Assembly (NCBI RefSeq): GCF_000970755.1
Contig: NZ_KQ034007.1
Coordinates: 1,519,606-1,583,605 of the forward strand
Length of the DNA: 64,000 nucleotides
Direction: 5' to 3'
Origin: Lactobacillus kimbladii
GTDB taxonomy: Bacteria; Bacillota; Bacilli; Lactobacillales; Lactobacillaceae
This document shows positions 37,901-46,450 of this stretch, in pieces. The notes beneath the pieces were generated by a model that did no database searches, was not told the origin of the DNA, and saw only the letters and a program-made list of their open reading frames with translations. The position numbers and the translations under genes are program-made. Numbering within the stretch: position 1 is the first letter of the stretch; each line of letters opens with the position of its first letter.

Positions 37901-38010
37901 ACTTCTTATTCCTTTCGTAAAAACCGTAATGTTTTATAAGATCTTGAGTACTCATCATTAAAGTTTTCAGTTGCAACCTTCATGTTTACTTTATAATATA
38001 AGCTAAACGT

Positions 38011-38025
38011 TTGAAAGCGTTTTAT
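38011..38025 (+). promoter_or_regulatory. cre site in the SIS/rpiR divergent region
   Basis: TTGAAAGCGTTTTAT matches the cre consensus at 14 of 15 positions. It lies between the SIS-PTS operon and the RpiR gene, just after a TATAAT at 37992-37997, and suggests catabolite repression. Confidence 0.6.
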
Positions 38026-38030
38026 GAAAA

Positions 38031-38086
38031 TTGGAACTTTGTTTTCAATAATCTTTTGATACTGAAGCATTTATTGAAACTTTGTT
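38031..38086 (+). promoter_or_regulatory. Direct repeats before rpiR-type gene
   Basis: TTGGAACTTTGTT (38031-38043) and TTGAAACTTTGTT (38074-38086) differ at one base and are spaced exactly 43 bp, about four helical turns. They may be binding sites of the RpiR regulator encoded just downstream. Confidence 0.4.
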
Positions 38087-38112
38087 ACGTTGTTGAACGG
38101 AGGATTAATACT

Positions 38113-38937
38113 ATGGAGTCTTTAGAAGATTTAGTTCGAATTAAAAATACAACTAATAATGATGAAGAAATTATCAAATTTATAATTGAAAAGCCAGAAC
38201 AAGTAATTAATATGTCCATTTACAATCTAGCCCAGGCAACACATACATCTACCTCATCAATTATCAGGTTCTGCAAAAAGTGCAATTACAAAGGCTTTAA
38301 GGACTTTAAAATTAGCCTAATTCAATGCATAGATAAAGAAATCAACGATATAAATAACGTTGATGTTAATATGCCGTTTAGAAAAAATGATACTGACCTG
38401 GTAATAGCAAAAAAAATAAGCCAACTTTCTATTGAAACCATCAAAGCAACCTTTAATTTGCTCTCTTCTTCTAAATTACAAACTGCAGTTGATCAAATTA
38501 TTAATGCAAACAGTGTTTTTGCAGTTGGTGTTGGTGATAACTATATTCGTTTGTGTGATTTTAAAACCAAGCTGCTGTTAATAAATTTTTATATCAAAAT
38601 GACACAGTTAGAAGATGACCAAATTAGGCTAACAAATCTCTCAACTAAAAAAGACGTAGCTATCATATTATCGTATAGTGGCGAAACAAAAAAAGTTTTA
38701 GAATGTGCACAAAAATTTTTCCTTAACAGAACGCCAATTATAGCAATTACAAGTAATGAACATAGTCATTTGGCGTCCTTAGCCGATCAAATTTTTTTAA
38801 TTCCTAATAAAGAGAATAGTAAAGTCAGCTTTTCCAATTTTTCTTCACATGTTTCAATCGAATACATTTTAAATACTATCTATTCCTGTATGTTCAGTAG
38901 AAATTATCTAGCTAACTGTAAATACACACAAAACTAA
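38113..38937 (+). CDS. RpiR-family transcriptional regulator
   Basis: This 274-aa regulator has an N-terminal RpiR HTH (about residues 1-80, with HTSTSSIIRFCKKCNYKGFKDFK) and a C-terminal SIS domain (about 115-240) that senses a phosphorylated sugar. The start at 38113 follows GGAGG; the frame could run back to 38011 but that part holds the cre site and repeats. It is divergent from the SIS-PTS operon, its probable target. Confidence 0.88.
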   Translation: MESLEDLVRIKNTTNNDEEIIKFIIEKPEQVINMSIYNLAQATHTSTSSIIRFCKKCNYKGFKDFKISLIQCIDKEINDINNVDVNMPFRKNDTDLVIAKKISQLSIETIKATFNLLSSSKLQTAVDQIINANSVFAVGVGDNYIRLCDFKTKLLLINFYIKMTQLEDDQIRLTNLSTKKDVAIILSYSGETKKVLECAQKFFLNRTPIIAITSNEHSHLASLADQIFLIPNKENSKVSFSNFSSHVSIEYILNTIYSCMFSRNYLANCKYTQN

Positions 38938-38954
38938 GCGAAATATAACACAAT

Positions 38955-38988
38955 AAAAAAGGATTCAACTGACGTTGAATCCTTTTAT
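38955..38988. terminator. Bidirectional terminator
   Basis: AAAAAAGGATTCAAC pairs with GTTGAATCCTTTTAT between the convergent RpiR and SIS genes. T-rich tails occur on both strands. Confidence 0.85.
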
Positions 38989-39011
38989 TAAGTGTTAAAA
39001 ATACTTTATAC

Positions 39012-40109
39012 CTAAACGTTCATGTGACCCGAAATTGAATTATCTGTTACTGGACTAACACTTGTATCTATCCCAACTTTCTCAGAAAGCTTAGCAGACA
39101 AAACTTGGAATGGCACTACATAAATGATTGGAGATAATAGCGGAGAAGTTTTAACGCTTAATTTTAAGTCTCTCCTGGTAGTTTCAAAATCTTCACCTGA
39201 AACAACGAAGACATGCTTAGTATACGCACGGCGATAATACGCTGCTATATCAATCATCCGTTTAAATTCTGAACCCATGTTTCCTCCAATAAGAAAAATA
39301 AAGTTATCATCATGATAAGCACGAAGCGGACCATGAAGTTGTTCTTCCTGCTCATATGCACTTGTGGGACGACCAAAAGTTTCAAAAAACTTCAAGCGAG
39401 CCTCAAGCGCTGTCGGGAAGTTATAACCGAATCCTGCAATTGAAGCCTTTTGCATTTCAACAAGCTCTTCTTGCTGCTTTTCATACCAAGCTACACTTTC
39501 GTTAACAACAGTTGGAAAATTATTTACCAATTCCTGTGCGTCGTTAACAAGTTGATCATATTTTTCTTTTCCAATTAAACGAGATTGGTATGCAATCTCA
39601 ACAGCTAACATATAAAACTGAAGTAAAGTTTCTGTATAGCCTCTTGTTTCCGGTCCGATTTGTTCTTCTTCACAAACAAGATGAACGTAATGGTCAGCAA
39701 TTTTTGTAATTGCTGATCCTAATTGTTCTGAAATTCCTAGTGTTGAAAAACCACATTTTGCTGCATGTTGTAATGCTCCGCAAGTAGAAATACTGTCACC
39801 GTGCTGAGACAATCCTACGACTAACACCTGATTATTTCTAAAAACACTGCTGGGATTTATACTTTCGGAATAAGTAAAAACTGTTGGTTCGACTGCTACG
39901 CCTTCAACTTTAAGAAGTTTAACAAAAATGTTGCGTATTACTCGCATAGCATTATATGAAGTACCAGAGCCAGTAAAGATGACTTTTTTAAAATTATTTT
40001 TTAGCCAAAAATCAATAAAGTCTTGACCATAATCTTTTCGTTCATCTATAGCTCTTTGTAAAACTCTCGCTGTATCTTTGATATGTCCCATCATTGTTAA
40101 TTTAGTCAT
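39012..40109 (-). CDS. SIS-domain sugar-phosphate deglycase/isomerase
   Basis: This 365-aa protein has two SIS domains. FTGSGTSYNAMRV (about residues 45-57) and GLSQHGDSISTCGAL mark the first; EQEEQLHGPLRAYH (about 248-261) is the active-site segment shared with GlmS and FrlB/GfrF. It is last in an operon after EIIA-B-C-D and the 210-aa unknown protein. GGAGG precedes the start. Probably a 6-phospho-fructosamine deglycase or related ketosamine isomerase. It is only distantly similar to the two other SIS enzymes here, so the three systems probably use different substrates. Confidence 0.75.
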   Translation of the reverse strand: MTKLTMMGHIKDTARVLQRAIDERKDYGQDFIDFWLKNNFKKVIFTGSGTSYNAMRVIRNIFVKLLKVEGVAVEPTVFTYSESINPSSVFRNNQVLVVGLSQHGDSISTCGALQHAAKCGFSTLGISEQLGSAITKIADHYVHLVCEEEQIGPETRGYTETLLQFYMLAVEIAYQSRLIGKEKYDQLVNDAQELVNNFPTVVNESVAWYEKQQEELVEMQKASIAGFGYNFPTALEARLKFFETFGRPTSAYEQEEQLHGPLRAYHDDNFIFLIGGNMGSEFKRMIDIAAYYRRAYTKHVFVVSGEDFETTRRDLKLSVKTSPLLSPIIYVVPFQVLSAKLSEKVGIDTSVSPVTDNSISGHMNV

Positions 40110-40112
40110 ATT

Positions 40113-40745
40113 CTAAAATTCCTCCAATTTAATTGTTTTATTTGCAACCTTTTTCATTTCTAATAAATATTCTTTGGCTTGCTTATTTAATCCCAGAGAC
40201 TCACTTGCCTTAATTAAGCGATCATAAATTATTAACTTCTGTTGTGGTTCGTTAGCAACTTTGAGCTGATTATTTAATTCTGCCAGTAAATTTTGATCTG
40301 GTTCAAGGTAAACTCTATGTAATTGATCTATTTCTTTCTCTATTTCTGCTGTCTTACAATTTACTTTCAAATAGTTTTCCAATTTAAGTATGGATTCCTG
40401 ATCGTTTTTTTCTAAGAAAAGAACATAACTGCGCATTAATCGAATTAATAAGTTATTATTCTTAGTTAAATTAGAAGGCTTTTTGATAAATTTTGATACA
40501 ATCTTTTTAACATTTGCTATATCTCCATACGTCAAGAAATAATCTAACTTTAGAAGTTCACGTGATCTAGCGGATAAGCAAATTTTTGCTACTGGAGCTT
40601 CAAGCAATTGAAAATATTTGCTTTTTTGTCCTTTTCTTTCAAAAGACAATAACTTGGTAAACATTTTTTTACGTAATCTGGTTTCGGAAAGCCAGCCAAG
40701 TATAAAGACTGCAAATAGCAGCAATGCGATCAATATATTTTTCAT
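40113..40745 (-). CDS. Unknown membrane-anchored helical protein in a PTS operon
   Basis: I do not recognise this 210-aa protein. It has one N-terminal hydrophobic segment (about residues 3-20, NILIALLLFAVFILGWL) followed by basic residues, so the remainder should face the cytoplasm. The rest is charged and predicted helical, with a pattern of paired helices that could be TPR-like (for example DYFLTYGDIANVKKIVSKF and YDRLIKASESLGLNKQAKEY). It lies 9 nt after EIID and 3 nt before the SIS gene, so it belongs to the operon. It may tether the SIS enzyme or PTS subunits to the membrane (speculation). The ribosome binding site is weak. Confidence 0.7.
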   Translation of the reverse strand: MKNILIALLLFAVFILGWLSETRLRKKMFTKLLSFERKGQKSKYFQLLEAPVAKICLSARSRELLKLDYFLTYGDIANVKKIVSKFIKKPSNLTKNNNLLIRLMRSYVLFLEKNDQESILKLENYLKVNCKTAEIEKEIDQLHRVYLEPDQNLLAELNNQLKVANEPQQKLIIYDRLIKASESLGLNKQAKEYLLEMKKVANKTIKLEEF

Positions 40746-40754
40746 GATTTGCTT

Positions 40755-41585
40755 TTATAATAAACCAACTGAAACTGCTAAAATTCCCAAGATAATTAAC
40801 CCTATTAAGATCACTGTTCCGTTAACTTTTTTCTGCAATAATCCGTAGCAACCAAAGGTTAGCAATAATGGCAGTAAATCGGGCATTAGAGAATCTAAAG
40901 TTTTTTGTAAACCGATTTTAGTCCCGCCAAATTTCATAACTAACGGTACTTTGATAATTACCATTGAAGCAATCATCGCTCCAACAACCACTAGACCTAA
41001 AATTTTCGCTGCCTCTGTTAATTTTTGCAGGGTGCCACTTTCACTTGCTTCTGCAAGGAATTTGTTACCACCTTCATAAGCTAATTTAAATCCGAACCAG
41101 CGAAGCAATTCACTTGGTATTACGTTGATTAAGAAATAAAGAATTGGACCTAAAATACTCCCTTTAATTGCAAGAGGTGCTCCTACACCAACAGCAATTA
41201 CCCGAAGAGTTCCCCAAAACATTGAATCACCAATTCCGGCTAAAGGACCCATCAAAGCAGTTTTAACAGAATTAATTGAACTAGCGTCAAAATCTTCAGA
41301 ATTGGCATTCTGTTCTTCCATAGCACAACTTATTCCCAAAATTAAGGGAGAAGTCGAAGTTGAGCAATTGAAAAATTCCAAGTGCCTTTTAAAACCTTTT
41401 TGCATTTCGTCTTCATTATCGCCATATAGTCTTTTAATAACTGGGGTCATTGCCCAAGCATAGCCTAGAGACATTTGCCTTTCATAATTAAAAGAACCAA
41501 GAAGCTGATAATGACGCCACATAACTTTGCGTAAATCCTTTTTAGTTAATTTCTTTTCTGGTTTTTGCGTTACTGAATTATCCAT
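40755..41585 (-). CDS. PTS EIID, mannose family
   Basis: This 276-aa EIID carries KDLRKVMWRHYQLLGSFNYE and ALMGPLAGIGDSMFWGTLR (about residues 106-124). GAGGAGG lies before the ATG, which overlaps the EIIC stop (TAATG). Confidence 0.92.
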   Translation of the reverse strand: MDNSVTQKPEKKLTKKDLRKVMWRHYQLLGSFNYERQMSLGYAWAMTPVIKRLYGDNEDEMQKGFKRHLEFFNCSTSTSPLILGISCAMEEQNANSEDFDASSINSVKTALMGPLAGIGDSMFWGTLRVIAVGVGAPLAIKGSILGPILYFLINVIPSELLRWFGFKLAYEGGNKFLAEASESGTLQKLTEAAKILGLVVVGAMIASMVIIKVPLVMKFGGTKIGLQKTLDSLMPDLLPLLLTFGCYGLLQKKVNGTVILIGLIILGILAVSVGLL

Positions 41586-42331
41586 TACAGTAAGTCCTCC
41601 TCATTATTTTCACTAGGTTTGAATTGATAGTAAACATAGGCAATTATCAGCCCGAATAAAGCTATACCAATCATTGGTACTTTCAAAAATGCTACCAAGC
41701 CAAATCCTAGGAAAAGAAATGGTGCATACTTTTTGTCATATGTAAGTTGCATTAACATAGCAATACCCAAAGCTGGAAGTAAGTTCCCTGACTGAGTTAA
41801 ACCGTCTTGAATTACTTTAGGAATTGAACGCACAATGACCTTAATAACCGGTGCACCAACTAAATAGCCAACAATTATTGGTACAAATTTAGATAAGAAC
41901 AACATAGCTGTTCCCGACCATTGTCCAATTGCAATTCCTTTCCAATTTTTCTTTTCTATTTGTCTGTCAGCATAATGTGTGAAAATTGCATTAAAACTGC
42001 CTATTGCAATGGCAATAATCTGTGCAATTAATGCTATTGGGATAGCCAGAGTCAATGTTGTTTGCCAGTTCGTACCTGTCTTTATTGCCAAAGCTGTAGC
42101 TAAAGCTGAACCAACTACAACATCCGGCGGAGTTGTAGTTCCAATTCCAACCAGTCCCATCCACACTAGCTCAAGTTGTCCTCCTAAAATTAAGCCAGTG
42201 GTAAAGTCCCCCATAACTAATCCAACAATAGGACCTATTATGATTGGCCTATCCAACATATGCTGACCGCCAAGGCGACTCTCCATATAAACAGTTGCTC
42301 CTACCAGAGCAACTAAAAATGCTTGTATCAT
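41585..42331 (-). CDS. PTS EIIC, mannose family
   Basis: This 248-aa membrane channel subunit has RPIIIGPIVGLVMGDFTTGL and GTTTPPDVVVG. AGAGGAAG marks the start at 42331; a frame to 42373 would run into EIIB. The tail GAG GAG GAC contains the binding site for EIID. Confidence 0.92.
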   Translation of the reverse strand: MIQAFLVALVGATVYMESRLGGQHMLDRPIIIGPIVGLVMGDFTTGLILGGQLELVWMGLVGIGTTTPPDVVVGSALATALAIKTGTNWQTTLTLAIPIALIAQIIAIAIGSFNAIFTHYADRQIEKKNWKGIAIGQWSGTAMLFLSKFVPIIVGYLVGAPVIKVIVRSIPKVIQDGLTQSGNLLPALGIAMLMQLTYDKKYAPFLFLGFGLVAFLKVPMIGIALFGLIIAYVYYQFKPSENNEEDLL

Positions 42332-42350
42332 AATCTTCTTCCTCTTTAAA

Positions 42351-42839
42351 TTATTTATTAAAAGCTTTTGCAATACCTGAGTAATTTAAACTCTCAGCAG
42401 TGGGAGTTACCTGTGCAAAAACTTCTACTCCTTGATCGTTCAATTGCTTGGCATATTTAAATTCTTCTGCAGTCATTTTTATCTGTGGCAAAACAGAAAC
42501 TGCATTTTCATAGTGAATTCCAGCTGTTCCAATATTTACTTTATTGATATCAGAAACCTGTTGTTTAAGTGTAAAAGCGTCTTGTACATTGATTGTTACA
42601 ACAAAGATTTTTTTATTGGCGTATTTAGAACTATTTAAAATTTTGGCAGAAGTTTTTAAGTCTTTAATTCCTAAAGTAACACCAGCAGGTTTAGCAAGTT
42701 TCATTGTCATCTTGGTCATCGCATCATTTGCTGCATGGTCGTTAGCCACTAATAAAATATCTGGATGCAATTGATTCGTCCAAGATACTGCAACTAGACC
42801 ATGAACAAGCCGATCATCAGCTCTCAACAAACTAATCAT
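42351..42839 (-). CDS. PTS EIIB, mannose family
   Basis: This 162-aa EIIB has the phospho-histidine in RADDRLVHGLVAVSW (His13). It overlaps the EIIA end by 8 nt, with AAAGGGGATG as binding site. Confidence 0.92.
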   Translation of the reverse strand: MISLLRADDRLVHGLVAVSWTNQLHPDILLVANDHAANDAMTKMTMKLAKPAGVTLGIKDLKTSAKILNSSKYANKKIFVVTINVQDAFTLKQQVSDINKVNIGTAGIHYENAVSVLPQIKMTAEEFKYAKQLNDQGVEVFAQVTPTAESLNYSGIAKAFNK

Positions 42840-43239
42840 CTAGGTCATCCCCTTTTAATAAATCATTTATAAAGACAATTTGGTTACGTGCCTGATCCAC
42901 AGCTGTTTTAATAGTCTCATCAGATATTTTATTATCTGTATTCATTACTAATTCCAACACTAGTGAAAGGTTAATACCACTAACCACTTTACAGTCATAA
43001 TCTTTTATTAAATTGAGCGCTTCTTTATTAACACTTCCTCCCGGCATATCAGTCAAAATTATTACTTGCTCTGATTTAAATTTATCCAATAAACTTTTTA
43101 ATTCTTCTGCAAAATTTTTTTGTTCATCAACATATGCGTTAATAAAATGAACGTTAGTAATTGTGCTATTAAAGAAATTAATTGAATTCTTATAGCCATC
43201 GGCTAAATAACTATGAGTAGCTATGATAAATTGACTCAT
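42832..43239 (-). CDS. PTS EIIA, mannose family
   Basis: This 135-aa EIIA has the phospho-histidine in QFIIATHSYLADG (His9) and LTDMPGGSVNKE. It is the first gene of the EIIA-B-C-D-unknown-SIS operon. AAAGGAAG precedes the start. Confidence 0.92.
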   Translation of the reverse strand: MSQFIIATHSYLADGYKNSINFFNSTITNVHFINAYVDEQKNFAEELKSLLDKFKSEQVIILTDMPGGSVNKEALNLIKDYDCKVVSGINLSLVLELVMNTDNKISDETIKTAVDQARNQIVFINDLLKGDDLDD

Positions 43240-43270
43240 TTACATTCTTCCTTTCACTTTTTTGATTAAA

Positions 43271-43285
43271 ATGTTAGCGTAAACA
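43271..43285 (-). promoter_or_regulatory. cre site of the EIIA-SIS operon
   Basis: ATGTTAGCGTAAACA (plus-strand reading) matches the cre consensus at 14 of 15 positions. It lies about 8-22 nt downstream of the predicted start of the EIIA operon, a position where CcpA represses. Confidence 0.7.
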
Positions 43286-43299
43286 TTAAAACTATGTTA

Positions 43300-43328
43300 A
43301 ATATACTACTGTATATACATTTTTACAA
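43300..43328 (-). promoter_or_regulatory. Promoter of the EIIA-SIS operon
   Basis: On the minus strand TTGTAA (43323-43328), 17-nt spacer, TATATT (43300-43305). A TGTATATACAT dyad (43310-43320) fills the spacer and should be the operator of the divergent GntR regulator. Confidence 0.65.
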
Positions 43329-43425
43329 GTACTTTTTTATATTTTTTGTATATAAGCCTTTAAAAATAGGATAATTTCAAAGAAAAATATTTATGCCTTT
43401 ATTAATTTATTTAAAGTATATACAT
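43310..43425. promoter_or_regulatory. GntR operator repeats GTATATAC
   Basis: GTATATACAT occurs at 43311-43320 and again at 43416-43425, with a partial TGTATATA at 43347-43354. The first copy is inside the PTS promoter spacer; the second lies upstream of the GntR promoter. Paired sites in a divergent region are typical of GntR-family control of both sides. Confidence 0.6.
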
Positions 43426-43448
43426 TTAAGCAAAAAATATTTTTTATT

Positions 43449-43478
43449 TTGCTAAAAACTATACAAATTATCTATAAT
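43449..43478 (+). promoter_or_regulatory. Promoter of GntR gene
   Basis: TTGCTA (43449-43454), 18-nt spacer, TATAAT (43473-43478). The -10 is consensus and the -35 moderate. Confidence 0.5.
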
Positions 43479-43527
43479 TAATATTAGAAAAATAAATTCA
43501 AAAATATAAATTACTAAGGATAAACAA

Positions 43528-44241
43528 GTGAAATCTAAATATGAAAAAGTAGAAGACTACTTCATAGAAAAAATTAATAGGGGTACGCTTAAATCTGGAG
43601 ACAAGTTGCCACCTGAAATACAAATTAGTAAGAAATACGGCTATAGCAGAATGACCGTTAACAAAGCAATGAAAAATTTAGAAAAACAGGGATACGTTAC
43701 TCGAATCGCTGGACGAGGAACATTTGTAAAAGAAAAAAGTGTTTTACGTCTGCTTACGGATAACATCAGCCTTAGTGATATCATTAAGCAACAAAGAATG
43801 GCTCCTGGTTCGACCCTGCTTTCCTATAGCTTAGCTGATGCTAGCGAAGTGCCTTCGGCAGGGGAATTTTCAACACCGATTGATAAATTTCATCATACTG
43901 AAAGATTAAGAACTGGTGATAACAAACCAATTGCTCTAACTCAGGATTTTATTTGTGCAAATCTCATTAAGAATATAGATTTAAATCTTATAACTGGTTC
44001 TCTATATTCATATTTAAAGAAATTAAAATTACCGGTAATCCAAAATTTTGTTGAAATCAAAGCTGTCAAGGCAACCAAAAAACAACAAAAATTGCTGAAT
44101 TTAGATGTTGATTTCTTATTAATGACATTGGCAAATACAGATACTATTACCTCACAAGATCAACGAGTACCGCTTGGAGTTTTTATTTCTTATTACAATC
44201 CAGATCTTTATACGTACCGCTTTAATGAAGCTCAACAATAA
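43528..44241 (+). CDS. GntR/HutC-family transcriptional regulator
   Basis: This 237-aa protein has an N-terminal winged HTH (about residues 4-70; KLPPEIQISKKYGYSRMTVNKAM) and a UTRA effector domain (about 85-230). The start codon is GTG, 8 nt after AAGGA. It diverges from the EIIA-B-C-D-unknown-SIS operon, and GTATATAC dyads lie between them, so it probably represses that operon and itself. Confidence 0.88.
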   Translation: MKSKYEKVEDYFIEKINRGTLKSGDKLPPEIQISKKYGYSRMTVNKAMKNLEKQGYVTRIAGRGTFVKEKSVLRLLTDNISLSDIIKQQRMAPGSTLLSYSLADASEVPSAGEFSTPIDKFHHTERLRTGDNKPIALTQDFICANLIKNIDLNLITGSLYSYLKKLKLPVIQNFVEIKAVKATKKQQKLLNLDVDFLLMTLANTDTITSQDQRVPLGVFISYYNPDLYTYRFNEAQQ

Positions 44242-44286
44242 AAGTGCTTAACTTTACGACTATACGTAAAGCTAAGCACTTTTTAT
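44239..44286. terminator. Bidirectional terminator
   Basis: AAAAGTGCTTAACTTTACG pairs with CGTAAAGCTAAGCACTTTT between the convergent GntR and EIID genes. Confidence 0.85.
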
Positions 44287-44303
44287 AAAAAGATATTGTA
44301 AAA

Positions 44304-45116
44304 TTAAAAAATCCCTAAAAAGGCTAGAACAATTGATACCACTAGTAATCCCAAAACCAATGTCATTGGTTTAAAACCTTTTTTCATTAAATACATAATT
44401 GTAAAGAGAAGGATTAAAGACAATAATCCTGGCATAATTTGGTCAAAAATACTACTTAATTTTAGTGTTTCTTTGCCAAACTTAAATGATAAACTTAGTG
44501 GAACATTAACGGTGGTAGCCACCATTGCACCTACCATAGATAAGCCAAGCATTGATGAAGCAGTTGTAATTATTTTAAGCAATCCAGAATTAAATACTTT
44601 ATCAATAAAAGTAGTACCATACTGGTAACCAGCTACTAATAAATACCAACGAATCATTAATTCCAATCCACCAAATAATACAATAAATAAAAGTGGTCCA
44701 AAGATCGATCCCGTTTTAGCAATACTAATTGCAATCCCGGCAATTATTACACGTAAGCAATTAAAAATGAATGAATCACCAACTGCTGCAGTTGGTCCCA
44801 TTAATGATACTTTTAAACTTTCGATTGTATCCGTTGTTACATTATTATTCTTGACTCGATCTTTCTCTAATGCATAAGTTAATCCGCCCAACAGACCAAA
44901 CATTGTATTATTAGTATTAAATACACCATTGGCTCGCGCTAATGCCTCACCACGAGACTTAGCATCATCAGGAAATAAATCCTCAAGAGCAGGTCCCATA
45001 GTATTAGTAAAGCCATTACCTTGCATTTTAACAACATTAAATCCAGAAAAAGCGAGACCTGAACCCCAAAACATTTTTTTCAAAACTTTTTTATCATGTG
45101 CATTAATTTTACTCAT
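44304..45116 (-). CDS. PTS EIID, mannose family
   Basis: This 270-aa EIID has DKKVLKKMFWGSGLAFSGFN at the N terminus and LMGPTAAVGDSFIFNCLR, a divergent version of the usual GPLAGIGDS segment. It is the last gene of the ChbG-EIIA-B-C-D operon. The start overlaps the EIIC stop (TGATG). Confidence 0.9.
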   Translation of the reverse strand: MSKINAHDKKVLKKMFWGSGLAFSGFNVVKMQGNGFTNTMGPALEDLFPDDAKSRGEALARANGVFNTNNTMFGLLGGLTYALEKDRVKNNNVTTDTIESLKVSLMGPTAAVGDSFIFNCLRVIIAGIAISIAKTGSIFGPLLFIVLFGGLELMIRWYLLVAGYQYGTTFIDKVFNSGLLKIITTASSMLGLSMVGAMVATTVNVPLSLSFKFGKETLKLSSIFDQIMPGLLSLILLFTIMYLMKKGFKPMTLVLGLLVVSIVLAFLGIF

Positions 45117-45934
45117 CAGAAAAAGTCCTCCTCTTCATCTTCGTTTTTAGCATTAGGTTTAGTCTTGATAGTTTCATTTTTGTTCGAAATAGTATTACTA
45201 ATAGTATTACTCATGACCAGGAAATAAACCATAGCAATTGTAGCTACTATGATTGCTATTGGCAGAGCTGGAAGTTTTAAGTACTTCGCTAAGACAAAGC
45301 CAAAAACTAAGAAAATACCAATTTTATTATCCCAAATCATATTAACTAAAATTGCAAAACCAATTGCTGTCATCATTCCAGCACCAGCAGTAAATCCTCT
45401 CATCACCCAATCTGGAAGCATTGCGAAAAGACTTTGCAGACCTTTCGTTCCAAATGCAATACTAAAAAATAAAACAAAAAATATGGGTAAACGATCCCCA
45501 AAAATTGATTGCAGAATTGATAATCTTCTAAACTTTTTAACATTACCTGTTTTAGCTAGCTTTTCCCAATAAGCTGACATAGAAGCTAAAACCGGAGCCC
45601 ATAACGTTTTTACAGTCTGCATTAGAGCACCAATTGGTATTGATAAACCGATTGCCACACCCATTTTTGAACCTGTGGCAATCGTGTATGCAACACAAAT
45701 CACAGCTGTGGGAAAAGGATCTGCTGGGATTGCTCCACCAATAGGTGACATCCCCATAAAAATAGCTTCTAATGAGGCTCCCATTAAAATTCCAGTTTCA
45801 GGATCGCCTAATAAAATACCAGTTAAAGTTCCAGCAACTATTGGCCGTTCAAACGTTTGCCAACCCATGCAACGATCGATCGCATTACCGATAAAATAAG
45901 AAAGCGTAGCTAATAATGCAATTGATACCTCCAT
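45116..45934 (-). CDS. PTS EIIC, mannose family
   Basis: This 272-aa membrane channel subunit has RPIVAGTLTGILLGDPETGIL and GGAIPADPFP. It ends in a hydrophilic acidic tail. GGGAGG precedes the start, which follows EIIB by 2 nt. Confidence 0.9.
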   Translation of the reverse strand: MEVSIALLATLSYFIGNAIDRCMGWQTFERPIVAGTLTGILLGDPETGILMGASLEAIFMGMSPIGGAIPADPFPTAVICVAYTIATGSKMGVAIGLSIPIGALMQTVKTLWAPVLASMSAYWEKLAKTGNVKKFRRLSILQSIFGDRLPIFFVLFFSIAFGTKGLQSLFAMLPDWVMRGFTAGAGMMTAIGFAILVNMIWDNKIGIFLVFGFVLAKYLKLPALPIAIIVATIAMVYFLVMSNTISNTISNKNETIKTKPNAKNEDEEEDFF

Positions 45935-45936
45935 AA

Positions 45937-46434
45937 TTATTTTCCTCCCAAGATATCTTTTAAATCTTCTTTTTTATCTTCAGGTACAGTTTGAAAATAT
46001 ATAAATCTACCAGTTTCGACTAATTTTTTAAATTCTCGGCGTTCTTTACCATTTACATAAATATTTTTTGTCAATTGTTTACGCTCATCAGGTTCATGAT
46101 TGATTGAATTCCTGCCATAATTGCCAACGTTTATTTCCTTTATTTGGGGAATTTGTCTGATTAATTCTAAAGCATCCGCTGGATTATCTACAATTAACAT
46201 TATTTTGGCATTATCTGCTTTAGGATTTTGCAACATCTTTGCAGTACCAGCAATACTTTGAACAGCTACCTTAGTTCCTTCAGGAGCTGCCATTTTGAGC
46301 GTCTTTTTCATTAAGTTATCTTTTACTAGCGAATCTTTTGCTACTATTACATGAGTAATATTAAACTGCTTAATCCACTTTACAGCTACTTGGCCATGAA
46401 TTAGTCTTTCATCCAATCTCACAAATTTAATCAA
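45937..46434 (-). CDS. PTS EIIB, mannose family (TTG start)
   Basis: This 165-aa EIIB has the phospho-histidine in VRLDERLIHGQVAVKW (His13). It begins with TTG, 8 nt after AGAGGT; the family's first residues (MIKFVRLDER) match this start. It lies between EIIA and EIIC. Confidence 0.9.
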   Translation of the reverse strand: MIKFVRLDERLIHGQVAVKWIKQFNITHVIVAKDSLVKDNLMKKTLKMAAPEGTKVAVQSIAGTAKMLQNPKADNAKIMLIVDNPADALELIRQIPQIKEINVGNYGRNSINHEPDERKQLTKNIYVNGKERREFKKLVETGRFIYFQTVPEDKKEDLKDILGGK

Positions 46435-46450
46435 TTTGATCTACCTCTTT

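Noticed and set aside
38011-38112. Longer RpiR protein starting at 38011
   Set aside because: The extra part covers a cre site and direct repeats, and GGAGG stands just before the ATG at 38113.
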